From assembly GCA_913031575.1 (NCBI GenBank), contig CAJWEV010000022.1, positions 1 to 32,312 of the forward strand: a stretch of 32,312 nt of DNA, read 5' to 3'. The DNA comes from an uncultured Halieaceae bacterium (GTDB lineage: Bacteria > Pseudomonadota > Gammaproteobacteria > Pseudomonadales > Halieaceae). Positions 21,970-31,611 of this stretch are shown piece after piece. The notes below the pieces were generated by a model that saw only the letters and a program-made list of their open reading frames with translations, did no database searches and was not told the origin of the DNA. The position numbers and the translations under genes are program-made. The number at the start of each line of letters is the position of its first letter. Positions within the stretch are counted from its first letter, which is position 1.

Positions 21970-22185
21970 TTACTTCTGCAAGCTGCGGCCAGCAAAGCGC
22001 TTGTTGAAGCGATCGACGCGACCACCAGAATCAACGATTTTCTGCTTACCGGTGAAAAACGGATGACACCGACTGCAGACATCAATAGTGATATCCTGTG
22101 CAAGCGTTGAACGCGTGTTGATTTTGTTGCCACAGCTACAGCGCGCAGTGATTTCTTCGTAACGCGGATGAATATCTGCCTTCAT
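21970..22185 (-). CDS. rpmE: 50S ribosomal protein L31, zinc-binding form
   Basis: L31 of the large ribosomal subunit, 71 residues. It begins [16 protein letters not shown] and carries CSCGN and [13 protein letters not shown]. The four cysteines (two in RCSCGN, two in VCSRC) form the zinc site, so this is the C+ form rather than the zinc-free YkgM/RpmE2 form. ATG 22185 is preferred over 22200, because GAGGG sits five bases before it and L31 proteins start with MK. The end [12 protein letters not shown] is conserved. It is divergent from priA (45 bases between starts) and followed by a strong terminator. Confidence 0.96.
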   Translation of the reverse strand: MKADIHPRYEEITARCSCGNKINTRSTLAQDITIDVCSRCHPFFTGKQKIVDSGGRVDRFNKRFAGRSLQK

Positions 22186-22230
22186 GTTGCCCTCGAGCAT
22201 CGTGTGGGTGTCTAGCGAAAAAGAGCGCGG

Positions 22231-24432
22231 ATGATACCAGAGCCGAAAGCCAATTCAAGCCCTCTAATATGGGTCATCGCGGTGCCATCACCTCTACACC
22301 AGGTTTTTGAATATTTGCCGCTCTCAGCCACGCAAGTAACGCCCCAGCCAGGGGCTCGCGTGAAAGTTCCATTCGCCGGCCGCGATGTAATCGGGATTTT
22401 TCTCGAGGAAAGACGGAGTGAACTTACCACCACAACAGCACTCAAACGCGTGGAAACGTTACTGGATAAAGAGGTGCCGCTGCTGGGTTTAGATCAACTG
22501 CAATTACTTCAGTGGCTTTCTAACTATTACCTCATCCCTCAAGGAGAGGCATTGCAGCTGGGCTTGGCAACAGCAGAGCGCAAAGGACGCCCCACATGGA
22601 CTGCTGAGCCTGATCACATCGCGCTAAAGTCTGGCACTGAGACGATAGATAGGATTCCCACTCGAGCCAGCAAACAACGGGCGGCCGCTCAATTTATTGG
22701 TGAACAAACTGTCCCGATCGCCAGCCTTACCAAAGCGGGTTTTTCTGCATCGGTCATTTCGGCCCTCGTTAAATCAGGCGTAGCAGAAAAAAAGCTAGCA
22801 AACCAACATGCTTATCCGCCCCAGTCGACGGTGACATTAACCGAAGTGCAGCACCAGATCTGTGCCACGCTGAAAGCAAAAATGACTGGCTTCACGCCAC
22901 ATCTGCTCGAGGGAGTTACGGGTAGCGGGAAAACTGAGGTCTATATCGAATGCATTAAGGAGGTCGTAGCAAAAAGTCGACAGGCTCTGGTAATAATCCC
23001 CGAAATTGGCCTCACGCCGCAAACCAAACGGCGTTTCGAAGCGGCATTGGGGTGCGAAGTACCCCTCATACATTCGGGACTCACTGAAGCAGAGCGAGCT
23101 AGAACTTGGGCGATGGCGCGTTCAGGCGCGGCCCAAGTGGTGCTCGGTACACGCTCTTCCGTATTTTGTAGCTTCCGGGCATTGGGTCTTGTAGTCGTCG
23201 ATGAAGAACACGACCCGTCTTTCAGACAACAGGACCACCCCCGTTACTCGGCGAGAGATGTCGCTGTTAAACGTGCTCAGATCTGCAATTGCCCCATTAT
23301 TTTGGGAAGCGCCACACCTAGCTTGGAGTCAATCGCTAACTGCGACCGCGGCCGGTATCAGCACCATGCTCTTACGCAGCGGCCACACGGGAGCAAACTG
23401 CCTGATATCTCTCTGATCGACACCCGTGGCCTTGCTCTCAGAAGTGGATTATCAGAGGAGGCGATTGACCAGATTCGCTGCACTGTGGAAAAAGACGAGC
23501 AAGCACTATTGTTTATAAACCGGAGGGGATTCGCTCATAGCCTGCAGTGCGAGGACTGCGGATGGGTTGCAGACTGCCAAAACTGCGACTCATCGATGGC
23601 CGTTCATCATTCACCACCGCATTTGAGCTGTCACTACTGCAACACTAAAATTAGCGCCCCGACCTACTGTCAGCAGTGCAATAGCAATCGCCTCACAAGT
23701 CGAGGCATCGGGACCGAGCAACTTGAGATCTTGATGAACCGTCACTTCAGTAAGACCCCGGTATTCCGAATAGACAGTGACAACATCAAAAATATAGAAA
23801 CGCTCTCGCAAGCCCTCCAAGCTATCGCTCGCGCTGAATCAGCCATACTGTTAGGCACGCAAATGCTGTCCAAAGGACATGACTTCCCGCGGGTCACCTG
23901 CGTCGTCGTCGTCGATGCAGATAGCCTTTTGCATAGCCCAGATTTTCGGGCAGAGGAGCGGCTGCTCCAGCTACTGGTGCAAGTTTCTGGGCGCGCGGGT
24001 AGGGCCTTTCTCCCGGGAAAAGTCTTGATACAAACCCGCAGTCCAGACCACCCAATGATGCAGCAGCTTGTGCAACGATCTTATTCGGACCAGGCCCGCG
24101 CCCTGCTAGTCCGTCGGGGAGTACTTCGCCTGCCGCCGAAGGGAGCCATAGGCTTGATTCGCAGTGATAGCAAGCAGGAAAGAGACGCTATAAATTTCTT
24201 GGATGCCGTGCGCGAGCAGTTGCCAATCCACGACGAGGTGCGCTTAATTGGCCCGATGCCCACGCTAATGACACGTCGTGCCAACATGTACCGCTATCAA
24301 ATTGTTGTGCACGCCCAGACCCGTAAGGCAGTACATTCTCTGCTGGAGGCTGCAAGAGACATTGGATCACAGCAAAAATTAGGTCGAAAAGTAAGCTGGT
24401 TTGTTGAAATCGACCCGACGGAAACGCTTTAA
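22231..24432 (+). CDS. priA: Primosomal protein N', replication restart helicase
   Basis: PriA recognises stalled forks and D-loops and reloads the replisome; it is a 3'-5' superfamily 2 helicase. The 733 residues show the N-terminal 3'-DNA-binding domain ([24 protein letters not shown]), Walker A GVTGSGKT (228-235), the DEEH box (324-327) and [11 protein letters not shown]. Eight zinc-site cysteines are at C440, C443, C449, C452, C467, C470, C480 and C483, and the C-terminal helicase motifs include [14 protein letters not shown] and [12 protein letters not shown] 22231 starts a frame whose early conserved part begins near residue 14. It is divergent from rpmE, as in Pseudomonas, and argS follows after 61 bases. 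Confidence 0.97.
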   Translation: MIPEPKANSSPLIWVIAVPSPLHQVFEYLPLSATQVTPQPGARVKVPFAGRDVIGIFLEERRSELTTTTALKRVETLLDKEVPLLGLDQLQLLQWLSNYYLIPQGEALQLGLATAERKGRPTWTAEPDHIALKSGTETIDRIPTRASKQRAAAQFIGEQTVPIASLTKAGFSASVISALVKSGVAEKKLANQHAYPPQSTVTLTEVQHQICATLKAKMTGFTPHLLEGVTGSGKTEVYIECIKEVVAKSRQALVIIPEIGLTPQTKRRFEAALGCEVPLIHSGLTEAERARTWAMARSGAAQVVLGTRSSVFCSFRALGLVVVDEEHDPSFRQQDHPRYSARDVAVKRAQICNCPIILGSATPSLESIANCDRGRYQHHALTQRPHGSKLPDISLIDTRGLALRSGLSEEAIDQIRCTVEKDEQALLFINRRGFAHSLQCEDCGWVADCQNCDSSMAVHHSPPHLSCHYCNTKISAPTYCQQCNSNRLTSRGIGTEQLEILMNRHFSKTPVFRIDSDNIKNIETLSQALQAIARAESAILLGTQMLSKGHDFPRVTCVVVVDADSLLHSPDFRAEERLLQLLVQVSGRAGRAFLPGKVLIQTRSPDHPMMQQLVQRSYSDQARALLVRRGVLRLPPKGAIGLIRSDSKQERDAINFLDAVREQLPIHDEVRLIGPMPTLMTRRANMYRYQIVVHAQTRKAVHSLLEAARDIGSQQKLGRKVSWFVEIDPTETL

Positions 24433-24493
24433 CGAGATACAATATCTCCCACCAGGTAAGGCGTTACACGTCACAGCAGACCAAGCGACATCA

Positions 24494-26179
24494 ATGAAAG
24501 ATCAGGTAGTTGATTTAATCGAGCGCTCTATTAGGGCAATCCAAACGGAAGGCATGCTGCCAGAGGGTGAACTTCCCAAGCCGCAGGTAGACCATACACG
24601 CGACACCAAGCATGGCGATTTGGCCACGAATGTAGCGATGGTGCTTGCCAAAAAAGCCGGCATGCCACCGCGCGACTTGGCGACAGCCATCATCGAGCGA
24701 CTACCCCAAAATAACGTGATAGCGCAGAGTGATATCGCCGGTCCGGGCTTTATCAATTTTCACATTTCTCAAGCGAGCAATGTCACTATTATCAAGACCA
24801 TCCTGACTGCAGGCGAGGAATATGGCCGTTCTAATGAAGGTCAGGGAAAGCGCGTTCAGGTGGAGTTTGTCTCAGCAAACCCAACGGGCCCTCTGCATGT
24901 GGGGCATGGTCGAGGAGCTGCAATTGGCGATGCGCTTTGCAGGCTTTTGGACAATGCCGGTTGGTCGGTGCATCGGGAGTTCTATTACAACGATGCGGGG
25001 CAGCAGATCAGTAATCTTGCGCTGTCAGTGAAAGCCCGAATAGATGGTGTAGAGCCGGGTGATACCGCCTGGCCCGCCGATGGCTATCGGGGCGCCTACA
25101 TAAAAGATGTCGCGGCGGCCTATCAAAATAAGCAGACAGTTAATGCAGCAGACCGCACGGTAACGGCCTCTGGCGATCCCGCGGACGCAGCTAACATTCA
25201 GGCTTTTTCTGTCGCCTGGCTTCGCCGTGAGCAAGATGAAGATCTAAAGGCGTTTGACGTCAACTTTGACTGCTACTTTCTCGAGTCATCGCTTTATACG
25301 TCGAACGCAGTTGAGGAAACGGTCGAAACGCTGATCAACAATCAATTCACGTACGAGCAGGATAGTGCGCTTTGGCTGCGCACAACCGATTTTGGCGATG
25401 ACAAAGACCGTGTCATGCGAAAGCGCGAGGGTGGCTACACCTACTTTGTTCCCGATGTGGCGTACCACCACAACAAGTGGGATCGGGGTTTCGAGCGCGT
25501 TATTAATGAGCAGGGAGCCGACCATCACAGCACCATCACTCGAGTTAGAGCGGGATTGCAGGGTCTGAAGGTAGACATTCCGGAAGGCTGGCCAGAGTAC
25601 GTGCTTCACCAGATGGTGACCGTCATGCGCGACGGTGAAGAGGTCAAGTTATCAAAGCGCGCCGGGAGCTACGTCACCCTTCGTGATCTTATCGACTGGG
25701 TGGGCCGAGATGCCACACGCTATTTCCTAACTGCGCGCGCAGCAACGTCCCAACTCACGTTTGATATTGACCTTGCTCTGTCCAAAAGTAATGAAAACCC
25801 CGTGTACTACATCCAGTACGCTCACGCGCGAATCTGTAGCGTTCAACGTAAAGCACTTGAGCAGTTCGGGCAGTGGACAGCTACTGACGGCATTCCGCAT
25901 CTGGAACTCCTGAACAGTAGCGAGGAGCAGTCACTGGCTTTGGTACTCAGCAAGTACCCAGAGGTGCTTGCAGGTGCAACTAAGCGCCTTGAGCCGCACG
26001 CCGTGGCTAACTACCTTCGCGATGTGGCAGCGGGTTTCCACTCCTTTTATAACGGGCACAAGATAATGGAAGCCAACGAGGAAATCAGCCTAGCGCGACT
26101 GGCACTCGTCAGCGCGACGCAGCAAGTCATTGCAAGTGGACTCCGAATTCTAGGTGTCTCTGCACCCGAGGCGATGTGA
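24494..26179 (+). CDS. argS: Arginyl-tRNA synthetase
   Basis: Class I synthetase that charges tRNA-Arg; 561 residues from ATG 24494. The open frame reaches back to 24401, but those codons lie partly inside priA and lack homology, whereas relatives start with MKxxVxxLI as here. Seen are the N-terminal ArgRS domain (VDHTRDTKHGDLATNVAM), the HIGH-type motif as HVGH at 135-138 in NPTGPLHVGHGRG, MRKREGGYTYFVPDVAYH, and VKLSKRAGSYVTLRDLI in the KMSKS position. Canonical KMSKS is degenerate, which is normal for many ArgRS. The C-terminal anticodon-binding DALR domain contains YYIQYAHARICSV. The last codons overlap the next gene's GTG start. Confidence 0.96.
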   Translation: MKDQVVDLIERSIRAIQTEGMLPEGELPKPQVDHTRDTKHGDLATNVAMVLAKKAGMPPRDLATAIIERLPQNNVIAQSDIAGPGFINFHISQASNVTIIKTILTAGEEYGRSNEGQGKRVQVEFVSANPTGPLHVGHGRGAAIGDALCRLLDNAGWSVHREFYYNDAGQQISNLALSVKARIDGVEPGDTAWPADGYRGAYIKDVAAAYQNKQTVNAADRTVTASGDPADAANIQAFSVAWLRREQDEDLKAFDVNFDCYFLESSLYTSNAVEETVETLINNQFTYEQDSALWLRTTDFGDDKDRVMRKREGGYTYFVPDVAYHHNKWDRGFERVINEQGADHHSTITRVRAGLQGLKVDIPEGWPEYVLHQMVTVMRDGEEVKLSKRAGSYVTLRDLIDWVGRDATRYFLTARAATSQLTFDIDLALSKSNENPVYYIQYAHARICSVQRKALEQFGQWTATDGIPHLELLNSSEEQSLALVLSKYPEVLAGATKRLEPHAVANYLRDVAAGFHSFYNGHKIMEANEEISLARLALVSATQQVIASGLRILGVSAPEAM

Positions 26180-26751
26180 TCGTGGCGAATTCATCAACCA
26201 ATACCAAGCGCAAACGAAACACCGCGAGTGCAACTCGGCGCACACCCTCACAAACCAAGAAAAAATCTGCAGACACTGCCCTATTTAATGCCTCGCACGT
26301 CAATGGATTTATTGTCGGCGTAATGACGGGCGCTATTGCCAGCTTGGGCATCGTCGCGGGTATCAATCCAACGGCCCTACCCGCAGCAATCTCGCCCTCC
26401 ACCGGTGGAGCTGTGGAGACGACACCACAACCTAGCTTCACCTTCTTTAATACGCTGGAAGACGAATCCTTCAGCCTGGATACAGGACCCTCGGTGGAAA
26501 CCGGCCCGTCTGAATACACGCAGTACGTGCTTCAGGCTGGTTCCTTTCGAGCCCTAGGCGATGCCGATAGGCGCCGCGGCGAGCTCGCGCTCTTGGGGCT
26601 GGAATCCTCAATTGAACAAATGAATACCGATACAGGGAGTTGGCACCGCGTGTATATTGGCCCCTTTGACAGTCGCTCGGCGATGGCCAAGGCGAGAGCG
26701 CTCACCGCACAGTCAGATATCGATACACTTCTTCTGAAGCGTGCTCAGTGA
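26176..26751 (+). CDS. SPOR-domain, FtsN-like membrane protein
   Basis: A bitopic protein of 191 residues. The N-terminus is basic and cytoplasmic (NTKRKRNTASATRRTPSQTKKK); one membrane span follows (about residues 44-62, FIVGVMTGAIASLGIVAGI), then a low-complexity periplasmic linker and a C-terminal SPOR domain (about 115-190). The SPOR domain reads YVLQAGSFRALGDADRRRGELA, then WHRVYIGPFDSRSAMAKA. SPOR domains bind denuded glycan strands at the division septum, so a role near FtsN is likely. In Pseudomonas the gene behind argS occupies the same place. It starts at GTG 26176, overlapping the argS stop; GTG 26182 is also possible. It is shorter than E. coli FtsN (319), so the ftsN symbol is not assigned. 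Confidence 0.85.
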   Translation: MIVANSSTNTKRKRNTASATRRTPSQTKKKSADTALFNASHVNGFIVGVMTGAIASLGIVAGINPTALPAAISPSTGGAVETTPQPSFTFFNTLEDESFSLDTGPSVETGPSEYTQYVLQAGSFRALGDADRRRGELALLGLESSIEQMNTDTGSWHRVYIGPFDSRSAMAKARALTAQSDIDTLLLKRAQ

Positions 26752-26767
26752 GCATAGGTTGAACTCT

Positions 26768-27154
26768 ATGACCATTCAGGCACCCGAGACTATTAATTAC
26801 AGCAGTCGCAGACGCGTCTTGACCCTCTCTTTTCCTGGCGATGAACCCGTAGAGCTGTCCGCTGAATTACTCAGAGTGCTATCGCCATCGGCAGAAGTAC
26901 AGGGTCACGGACCAGGTCAGGAAGTATTGCAAACTGGCAAAAAAGACGTAGGTATCACCGACATTCAGCCAATCGGACACTATGCGGTACAGCTTGGTTT
27001 TGACGACGGACACAGCTCCGGACTGTACACTTGGGCGTACCTAGCGCAGCTCGCCGAAAACAAGGATAGGCTTTGGGCCCACTATTTAACGAAGTTGGCA
27101 AAGGCGGGCGAGTCACGAGACCCTGACACAGACATTGTAAAGATCATAGGTTGA
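26768..27154 (+). CDS. DUF971 (gamma-butyrobetaine-hydroxylase-like N-domain) protein
   Basis: A 128-residue stand-alone DUF971 protein. Marks are the middle AELLRVLSPSAEVQGHGPGQ and DVGITDIQPIGHYAVQLGFDDGHSSGLYTWAYL. The same fold forms the N-terminal domain of gamma-butyrobetaine hydroxylases, but this protein lacks the oxygenase domain, so no hydroxylase activity is expected; in other proteins the fold is linked to iron-sulfur or metal handling. ATG 26768 is chosen, with AGG about ten bases upstream; the frame extends to 26741 over the upstream gene. In Pseudomonas hslVU lies between the SPOR gene and this family; here only 16 bases separate them. Confidence 0.88.
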   Translation: MTIQAPETINYSSRRRVLTLSFPGDEPVELSAELLRVLSPSAEVQGHGPGQEVLQTGKKDVGITDIQPIGHYAVQLGFDDGHSSGLYTWAYLAQLAENKDRLWAHYLTKLAKAGESRDPDTDIVKIIG

Positions 27155-27185
27155 GACAAGATCTCCACCGAAATAGGAATTGGCC

Positions 27186-27950
27186 ATGAGCTCCCAAGAC
27201 AATCTGAATGACGACACCACTGACTTCGGTTATGAACGAGTCAAAACGGCAGAAAAAGCCGGACGTGTCCGTGAGGTCTTCGATTCCGTTGCGGCACAAT
27301 ACGATCTTATGAATGATCTGATGTCAGGCGGCCTACATCGACTCTGGAAGCGCTTTACCATTGAGCTTAGTGCTGTTCGATCCGGGCAGACCGTTCTCGA
27401 TATTGCCGGTGGTACGGGCGACCTCGCTGCAAAGTTCTCAAAGCTTGTGGGTGCCGACGGCAAGGTTATCTTGGCAGATATTAACGCTGCCATGCTGTCA
27501 TTCGGCCGCGATCGCCTCATCGATAAGGGCGCGCTGAGCAATATTGATGTGGTGCAAGCCGATGCCCAGTTCCTGCCATTCGAAGACAACAGCATTGATT
27601 GCATCACTATTGCCTTTGGCCTCAGAAACGTCACCGATAAAGCCAAGGCACTTAGGTCAATGCATCGCGTTCTAAAGCCCGGTGGTCGTGTATTGGTGCT
27701 GGAGTTTTCCAAGCCGACATCGCCGTTACTGTCGAAGGTCTACGATGCCTACTCATTCTCGGCGTTACCCGCGATGGGAAAGCTGATCACCGATGACGCT
27801 GACAGCTATCGATACCTCGCCGAATCGATCAGGAAGCACCCCGATCAGGAATCTCTGCTCGAGATGGTCGAGGACGCCGGTTTCGTTGATTGCCGATACC
27901 ACAATATGACGGGCGGCATTGTGGCTGTGCACAGAGGCATCAAGGGCTAG
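27186..27950 (+). CDS. ubiE: Demethylmenaquinone/2-methoxy-6-polyprenyl-1,4-benzoquinol C-methyltransferase
   Basis: UbiE adds the C-methyl group in ubiquinone (and menaquinone) synthesis using SAM. The 254 residues contain [28 protein letters not shown], the SAM motif [28 protein letters not shown], the family signature [17 protein letters not shown] and the end [14 protein letters not shown] 27186 has AGGA seven bases before it; TTG 27180 is less likely. It is the first of three ubi genes in a row with the same order as in E. coli and Pseudomonas (ubiE-ubiJ-ubiB). Confidence 0.96.
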   Translation: MSSQDNLNDDTTDFGYERVKTAEKAGRVREVFDSVAAQYDLMNDLMSGGLHRLWKRFTIELSAVRSGQTVLDIAGGTGDLAAKFSKLVGADGKVILADINAAMLSFGRDRLIDKGALSNIDVVQADAQFLPFEDNSIDCITIAFGLRNVTDKAKALRSMHRVLKPGGRVLVLEFSKPTSPLLSKVYDAYSFSALPAMGKLITDDADSYRYLAESIRKHPDQESLLEMVEDAGFVDCRYHNMTGGIVAVHRGIKG

Positions 27951-27954
27951 TAAC

Positions 27955-28602
27955 GTGGAGCATGATCCCGCCGTTATTGCTGGCGTCTGCCTTGCGATCG
28001 AGACTGTGATTGCCAAGGCCGTTGAGTTATCACCCGGGACTCAAAGCCGGTTAAAGCAACTTCACCCACTTGCCATTGAGATTGATTGCACACAACCCGC
28101 ATTGAGAATGTTCGTCAGTGTCGAAGAAGACGGCGGCATTCAAATCGCGAATTACCAGGAAACAAAAGCCACTGTTTCAATTGAGGGAACCTGGCGGGAT
28201 TTTTCGCACCTTGCAACTGCAACAGACCCTGCGGCGGCGCTCATCAATGGCGACGTAAAGATTAGCGGCGACACTGCACCGCTAATGCAGCTACAGACGA
28301 TTGTGGGTGATCTCGACATCGACTGGGAAGCACCCATAGTCAATGCCATCGGCCCTGTCCTTGGCCACCAATTGGCGGAAGTTATTCGTGCAATAACAAG
28401 AGCGTCGGGGGCAACGCACCGGCGAATGAAGCGACAGCTGAGTGAGTTTATCCTCGAGGAAGGTCGCCTCTCGCCACCAAAGCCTGAGCTAGATTCATTT
28501 TTCACAGCTGTAGACGATCTCGTGCTCAGAACAGACCGTATCGAGTCTCGTCTCAAGCGCATCAAAAAGCGGGCCTCCAGTCTGACTGGAGTCATTAAAT
28601 GA
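27955..28602 (+). CDS. ubiJ: Ubiquinone biosynthesis accessory factor, SCP2 domain
   Basis: A 215-residue UbiJ. The N-terminal SCP2-like lipid-binding domain (about residues 15-115) includes IETVIAKAVELSPGTQSRLKQLHPLAIEI and ATDPAAALINGDVKISGD. The C-terminal part is a coiled coil with VDDLVLRTDRIESRLKRIKKR. UbiJ is needed for aerobic ubiquinone synthesis as an assembly/lipid-carrier factor of the Ubi complex. GTG 27955 is the start: AAGGG lies eight bases before it and the ubiE stop ends four bases earlier. The upstream part of the frame lies inside ubiE. The stop overlaps the ubiB start (ATGA). Confidence 0.93.
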   Translation: MEHDPAVIAGVCLAIETVIAKAVELSPGTQSRLKQLHPLAIEIDCTQPALRMFVSVEEDGGIQIANYQETKATVSIEGTWRDFSHLATATDPAAALINGDVKISGDTAPLMQLQTIVGDLDIDWEAPIVNAIGPVLGHQLAEVIRAITRASGATHRRMKRQLSEFILEEGRLSPPKPELDSFFTAVDDLVLRTDRIESRLKRIKKRASSLTGVIK

Positions 28603-30170
28603 AGCGCGCATTGCAATTTTTGCTGATCGCGAGACGGCACCGTTTGGGTGCTCTTATCTCCAATAGTTCGGCAACGACTAGTCTGTTGAAGCGCCTCTTA
28701 GGAGCGAGGGCTAAAGCCAGTGATGGACCGCGAGGACAGCGATTACGCCTCGCCTTGGAATCTCTCGGTCCCGTGCCCATAAAGTTTGGTCAGTTGCTGT
28801 CCACTCGCAGGGATCTACTTCCGGACGATATTGCTGACGAACTAGCTCGTCTGCAGGATAAGGTTGCGCCCTTCCCTGGCGAGTCAGCCATCAGAATCAT
28901 CGAAGATGAGCTGCAAACGGACATTGCTACCGCTTTTCAGACGTTTGACAGCGAGCCCCTCGCAGCAGCCTCGGTCGCGCAGGTCCATGCCATCACGCTA
29001 AACGATGGTGAAAAGGCGGTTGTGAAGGTGCTGAGACCGGGAATCGAGAAGCAAATTGCAGCCGATATTCGTCTTCTGAAGCGAATTGCCAGTCTCATCG
29101 ATCGGCTCTCTGATGACCTAAAGCGCCTGCGTCTACCCGAGGTGGTGGAAGACTATGAGGTCACGATAACAACCGAGCTCGATTTACGCAGAGAGGCGGC
29201 CAACGCATCACTGTTGAAGAAAAATACCGCTGCTCGCAAACTCGTCTTCGTACCCACCGTCTTCTGGGACTACAGCACACCCCGGCTCATGGTTTCGGAA
29301 CGAATTTCCGGTATCCCAATTGGCGATATTGCCGCTCTCAATGAGGCCAACGTCAACATGAAGATCCTCGCTGAACGCGGCGTTGAGATCTTTTTCTCTC
29401 AGGTATTTGATGACTGTTTTTTCCACGCCGATATGCACCCGGGCAATATCTTCGTGGATGCGACATCGCCCGAGAGCCCGACCTATATTGCTATTGACTG
29501 TGCCATCGTAGGGCAACTTTCCAGAGGTGATCAGTATTACGTTGCTCGGAACTTGCTAGCGATACTCCAGCGAAACTATCGGCTGGTAGCAGAGCTTCAT
29601 ATCGAGAGCGGCTGGGTACCTTCCTCGACACGTGTTCAGGACTTCGAGGCCACTATTCGCATGTTGTGCGAACCCATCTTTGATCGGCCACTGCATCAAA
29701 TTTCGCTCGGGCATATGCTGGTTAATCTGTTCAGGGCGGCGTCCGCTTTCGATATGAAAGTCCAGCCACAGCTCGTGCTATTGCAAAAGACACTGCTCAA
29801 TATTGAGGGTCTGGGACGCCAGCTTTACCCGGAGCTCAATCTTTGGGAAACAGCCAAGCCCTTCCTTGAGGACTTGCTCAAACGTCAATACAGCCCCGTT
29901 AATGTAATTAAACAACTGCAGCGCGACGCACCCGCTTTTGTACATCACGCCTCGCAACTGCCTGAGGTGATTCCACAGTTTCTTGCAACCCAGCGAGAGG
30001 CGCTCAAGACAACGCCTAGAGAAGACAAACCCTCAGAAGGCAGTCCACTGTTAATAGGTTCTGGTATTACTACGTTGATCGTCTCCGTACTCGCAGAGCT
30101 TAGTAACCCGTGGTATGTGACGATAGGAACCCTCCTTGTCATCGTGGGTCTGATTCGTCGCCGCAAGTGA
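28599..30170 (+). CDS. ubiB: ABC1/UbiB-family atypical kinase, ubiquinone synthesis
   Basis: UbiB, 523 residues, is an atypical kinase/ATPase that supports ubiquinone assembly at the inner membrane. The KxGQ motif is [18 protein letters not shown] (about residues 60-77), the nucleotide-loop Ala-rich motif is [11 protein letters not shown], and the ExD region is [24 protein letters not shown] is the catalytic loop. The metal-binding motif reads [11 protein letters not shown], where many UbiB have DCG and kinases have DFG. Two C-terminal hydrophobic segments ([14 protein letters not shown] and [15 protein letters not shown]) anchor it to the membrane. It overlaps ubiJ by four bases. Confidence 0.96.
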   Translation: MKRALQFLLIARRHRLGALISNSSATTSLLKRLLGARAKASDGPRGQRLRLALESLGPVPIKFGQLLSTRRDLLPDDIADELARLQDKVAPFPGESAIRIIEDELQTDIATAFQTFDSEPLAAASVAQVHAITLNDGEKAVVKVLRPGIEKQIAADIRLLKRIASLIDRLSDDLKRLRLPEVVEDYEVTITTELDLRREAANASLLKKNTAARKLVFVPTVFWDYSTPRLMVSERISGIPIGDIAALNEANVNMKILAERGVEIFFSQVFDDCFFHADMHPGNIFVDATSPESPTYIAIDCAIVGQLSRGDQYYVARNLLAILQRNYRLVAELHIESGWVPSSTRVQDFEATIRMLCEPIFDRPLHQISLGHMLVNLFRAASAFDMKVQPQLVLLQKTLLNIEGLGRQLYPELNLWETAKPFLEDLLKRQYSPVNVIKQLQRDAPAFVHHASQLPEVIPQFLATQREALKTTPREDKPSEGSPLLIGSGITTLIVSVLAELSNPWYVTIGTLLVIVGLIRRRK

Positions 30171-30201
30171 TCAGGCAGAACTGACGTGGCATAATCGCGT
30201 C

Positions 30202-30582
30202 ATGAGCACTCCCCAATATAGCGATACACCCGCAACTATGCAGCCAAACTGGAATGCAGACGGCCTACTACCGGCTATCGCGCAGGATGCCAATACGGGT
30301 GAAGTGTTGATGATGGCATGGATGAACGAGGAGGCACTCCGCCTAACGCTCGCTGAAAAGCGTGCCGTGTATTGGTCTCGCTCTCGCAAATGTTTATGGC
30401 GCAAAGGTGAAACATCGGGGAACATCCAGCGTCTTATTGCCGCGCAACTAGACTGCGACGGCGACACTTTATTATTGCAAGTGAACCAAATCGGTGGTGG
30501 CGCCTGCCATACAGGCCGCCGCTCCTGTTTTTTCTACGAGCCCGACGATCAGGACTGGATACTAGGGGGCAATGACGCGTGA
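30202..30582 (+). CDS. hisI: Phosphoribosyl-AMP cyclohydrolase
   Basis: HisI opens the adenine ring of phosphoribosyl-AMP, step three of histidine synthesis. The 126-residue stand-alone enzyme shows [37 protein letters not shown], the metal-binding [11 protein letters not shown], and [14 protein letters not shown] with zinc cysteines. hisI and hisE are separate genes, as in Pseudomonas, not fused as in E. coli. The stop overlaps the hisE GTG start by four bases (GTGA). A CATAAT hexamer ends seven bases before the start codon, too close for a normal leader. Confidence 0.96.
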   Translation: MSTPQYSDTPATMQPNWNADGLLPAIAQDANTGEVLMMAWMNEEALRLTLAEKRAVYWSRSRKCLWRKGETSGNIQRLIAAQLDCDGDTLLLQVNQIGGGACHTGRRSCFFYEPDDQDWILGGNDA

Positions 30583-30953
30583 GTGATGTTCTCGATGCTA
30601 TTGCTGCGGTCGTAGCCGAAAAGCGTGATTCGGATCCGGAAACCTCTTACGTCGCAAGTTTGAACGTAAAAGGCATCGACAAAATTCTTGAAAAAGTCGG
30701 CGAGGAAGCCATCGAGGTAGTGTTGGCCGCCAAGAATGCCGATTCTTCGATGGGCCGCTCTGGAGATGTGATCAACGAGGTGGCCGACCTCATATTTCAT
30801 ATTCTAGTGATGCTCGATCGGCTTGGTATCAGTCATAATGACGTCATGGCAGCTTTGGCCGCGCGGCAAGGTGTATCTGGCCTCGAGGAAAAGGCATCAC
30901 GCAACGCTGATCAAGGCATGGAAGCCCAGCACACTCAACAAAACGGTGAATAA
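30579..30953 (+). CDS. hisE: Phosphoribosyl-ATP pyrophosphohydrolase
   Basis: HisE releases pyrophosphate from phosphoribosyl-ATP, step two of histidine synthesis. The 124-residue helical MazG-like protein has the family motifs [32 protein letters not shown] and [18 protein letters not shown]; the Glu and Asp residues in EEAIE and EVADL bind magnesium. The start is GTG 30579, overlapping the hisI stop. The C-terminal 20 residues are polar and probably disordered. tatA starts two bases after its stop, so the his and tat genes share a transcript. Confidence 0.95.
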   Translation: MSDVLDAIAAVVAEKRDSDPETSYVASLNVKGIDKILEKVGEEAIEVVLAAKNADSSMGRSGDVINEVADLIFHILVMLDRLGISHNDVMAALAARQGVSGLEEKASRNADQGMEAQHTQQNGE

Positions 30954-30955
30954 CT

Positions 30956-31153
30956 ATGGGATTTAGCGGCATTGGAATCTGGCAACTGCTCATCATTCTC
31001 GCGATCGTAGTTCTAATTTTTGGTACCAAGCGTCTTCCTGGTGCGGCAAAAGACCTGGGCAGCGCTATTACCAACTTCCGAGAAGGAATGAAGCGCAACG
31101 ACAGTGATACCGCCAAAATCGACAAGTCTGAGGATCGGAAAGAAGACCCTTAA
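30956..31153 (+). CDS. tatA: Twin-arginine translocase subunit TatA
   Basis: TatA forms the variable pore-like assembly that moves folded proteins across the inner membrane. The 65 residues show the short membrane helix (about residues 6-22, IGIWQLLIILAIVVLIF), the hinge FGTKRLP, the amphipathic helix AKDLGSAITNFREGMK and an acidic/basic tail. FGTK is canonical. It is first of tatA-tatB-tatC, two bases after hisE; tatB follows after 15 bases. Confidence 0.95.
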   Translation: MGFSGIGIWQLLIILAIVVLIFGTKRLPGAAKDLGSAITNFREGMKRNDSDTAKIDKSEDRKEDP

Positions 31154-31168
31154 GAGGTTCCCCCCATC

Positions 31169-31606
31169 ATGCTCGATATTGGTTTTGCTGAACTCCTTGT
31201 CATCAGCGCCGTAGCCCTTTTTGTGGTTGGGCCAGAACGACTACCAAGTGCTATACGTTCTATCTCGTTATGGTTAGGACGCGTGCGTCGTAGCTTCGAG
31301 GAAATCAAATCCGATGTTAGCCGAGAGTTGCACAACGAGGAGGTAATGCGGGCATTGAAAGAAAGTCGCGATGAAGTGCAAGATTTGACCGATGTCAGCA
31401 GCGCCCTGTCACTTAATGAGAATAGTGACAAGAACTATGTATCATTTCCCGGGAACGGGGCTGACAGCGCCGCTTTAAAATCGGGATCAAACACACCCCT
31501 ATCATCGCAGACTGACGCAGACGACCCGGCTGAAGACAGCGCCACTGAAGAGCCCGCTGTAAAGAGTCCTGCTGAGGTAGAGAGTCCCCTCGAGAAGGGA
31601 GCCTGA
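31169..31606 (+). CDS. tatB: Twin-arginine translocase subunit TatB
   Basis: TatB binds TatC to form the signal-peptide receptor. The 145 residues have an N-terminal membrane helix (MLDIGFAELLVISAVALFVVG), the hinge GPERLPSAIR, a long amphipathic helix (about 25-80) and an acidic, Ser/Ala-rich tail from residue 90 to the end. The Glu in FAELLVI is the usual polar residue of the TatB membrane helix. tatC starts five bases after its stop. Confidence 0.95.
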   Translation: MLDIGFAELLVISAVALFVVGPERLPSAIRSISLWLGRVRRSFEEIKSDVSRELHNEEVMRALKESRDEVQDLTDVSSALSLNENSDKNYVSFPGNGADSAALKSGSNTPLSSQTDADDPAEDSATEEPAVKSPAEVESPLEKGA

Positions 31607-31611
31607 CCTCG

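Noticed and set aside
24404-24443. argS promoter from TTGAAA and TACAAT
   Set aside because: The boxes are 28 bases apart; at the proper distance the -35 is only CCGACG.
30187-30201. Extended -10 (TGGCATAAT) before hisI
   Set aside because: Transcription would start at the hisI start codon itself, there is no -35, and hisI is close behind ubiB.
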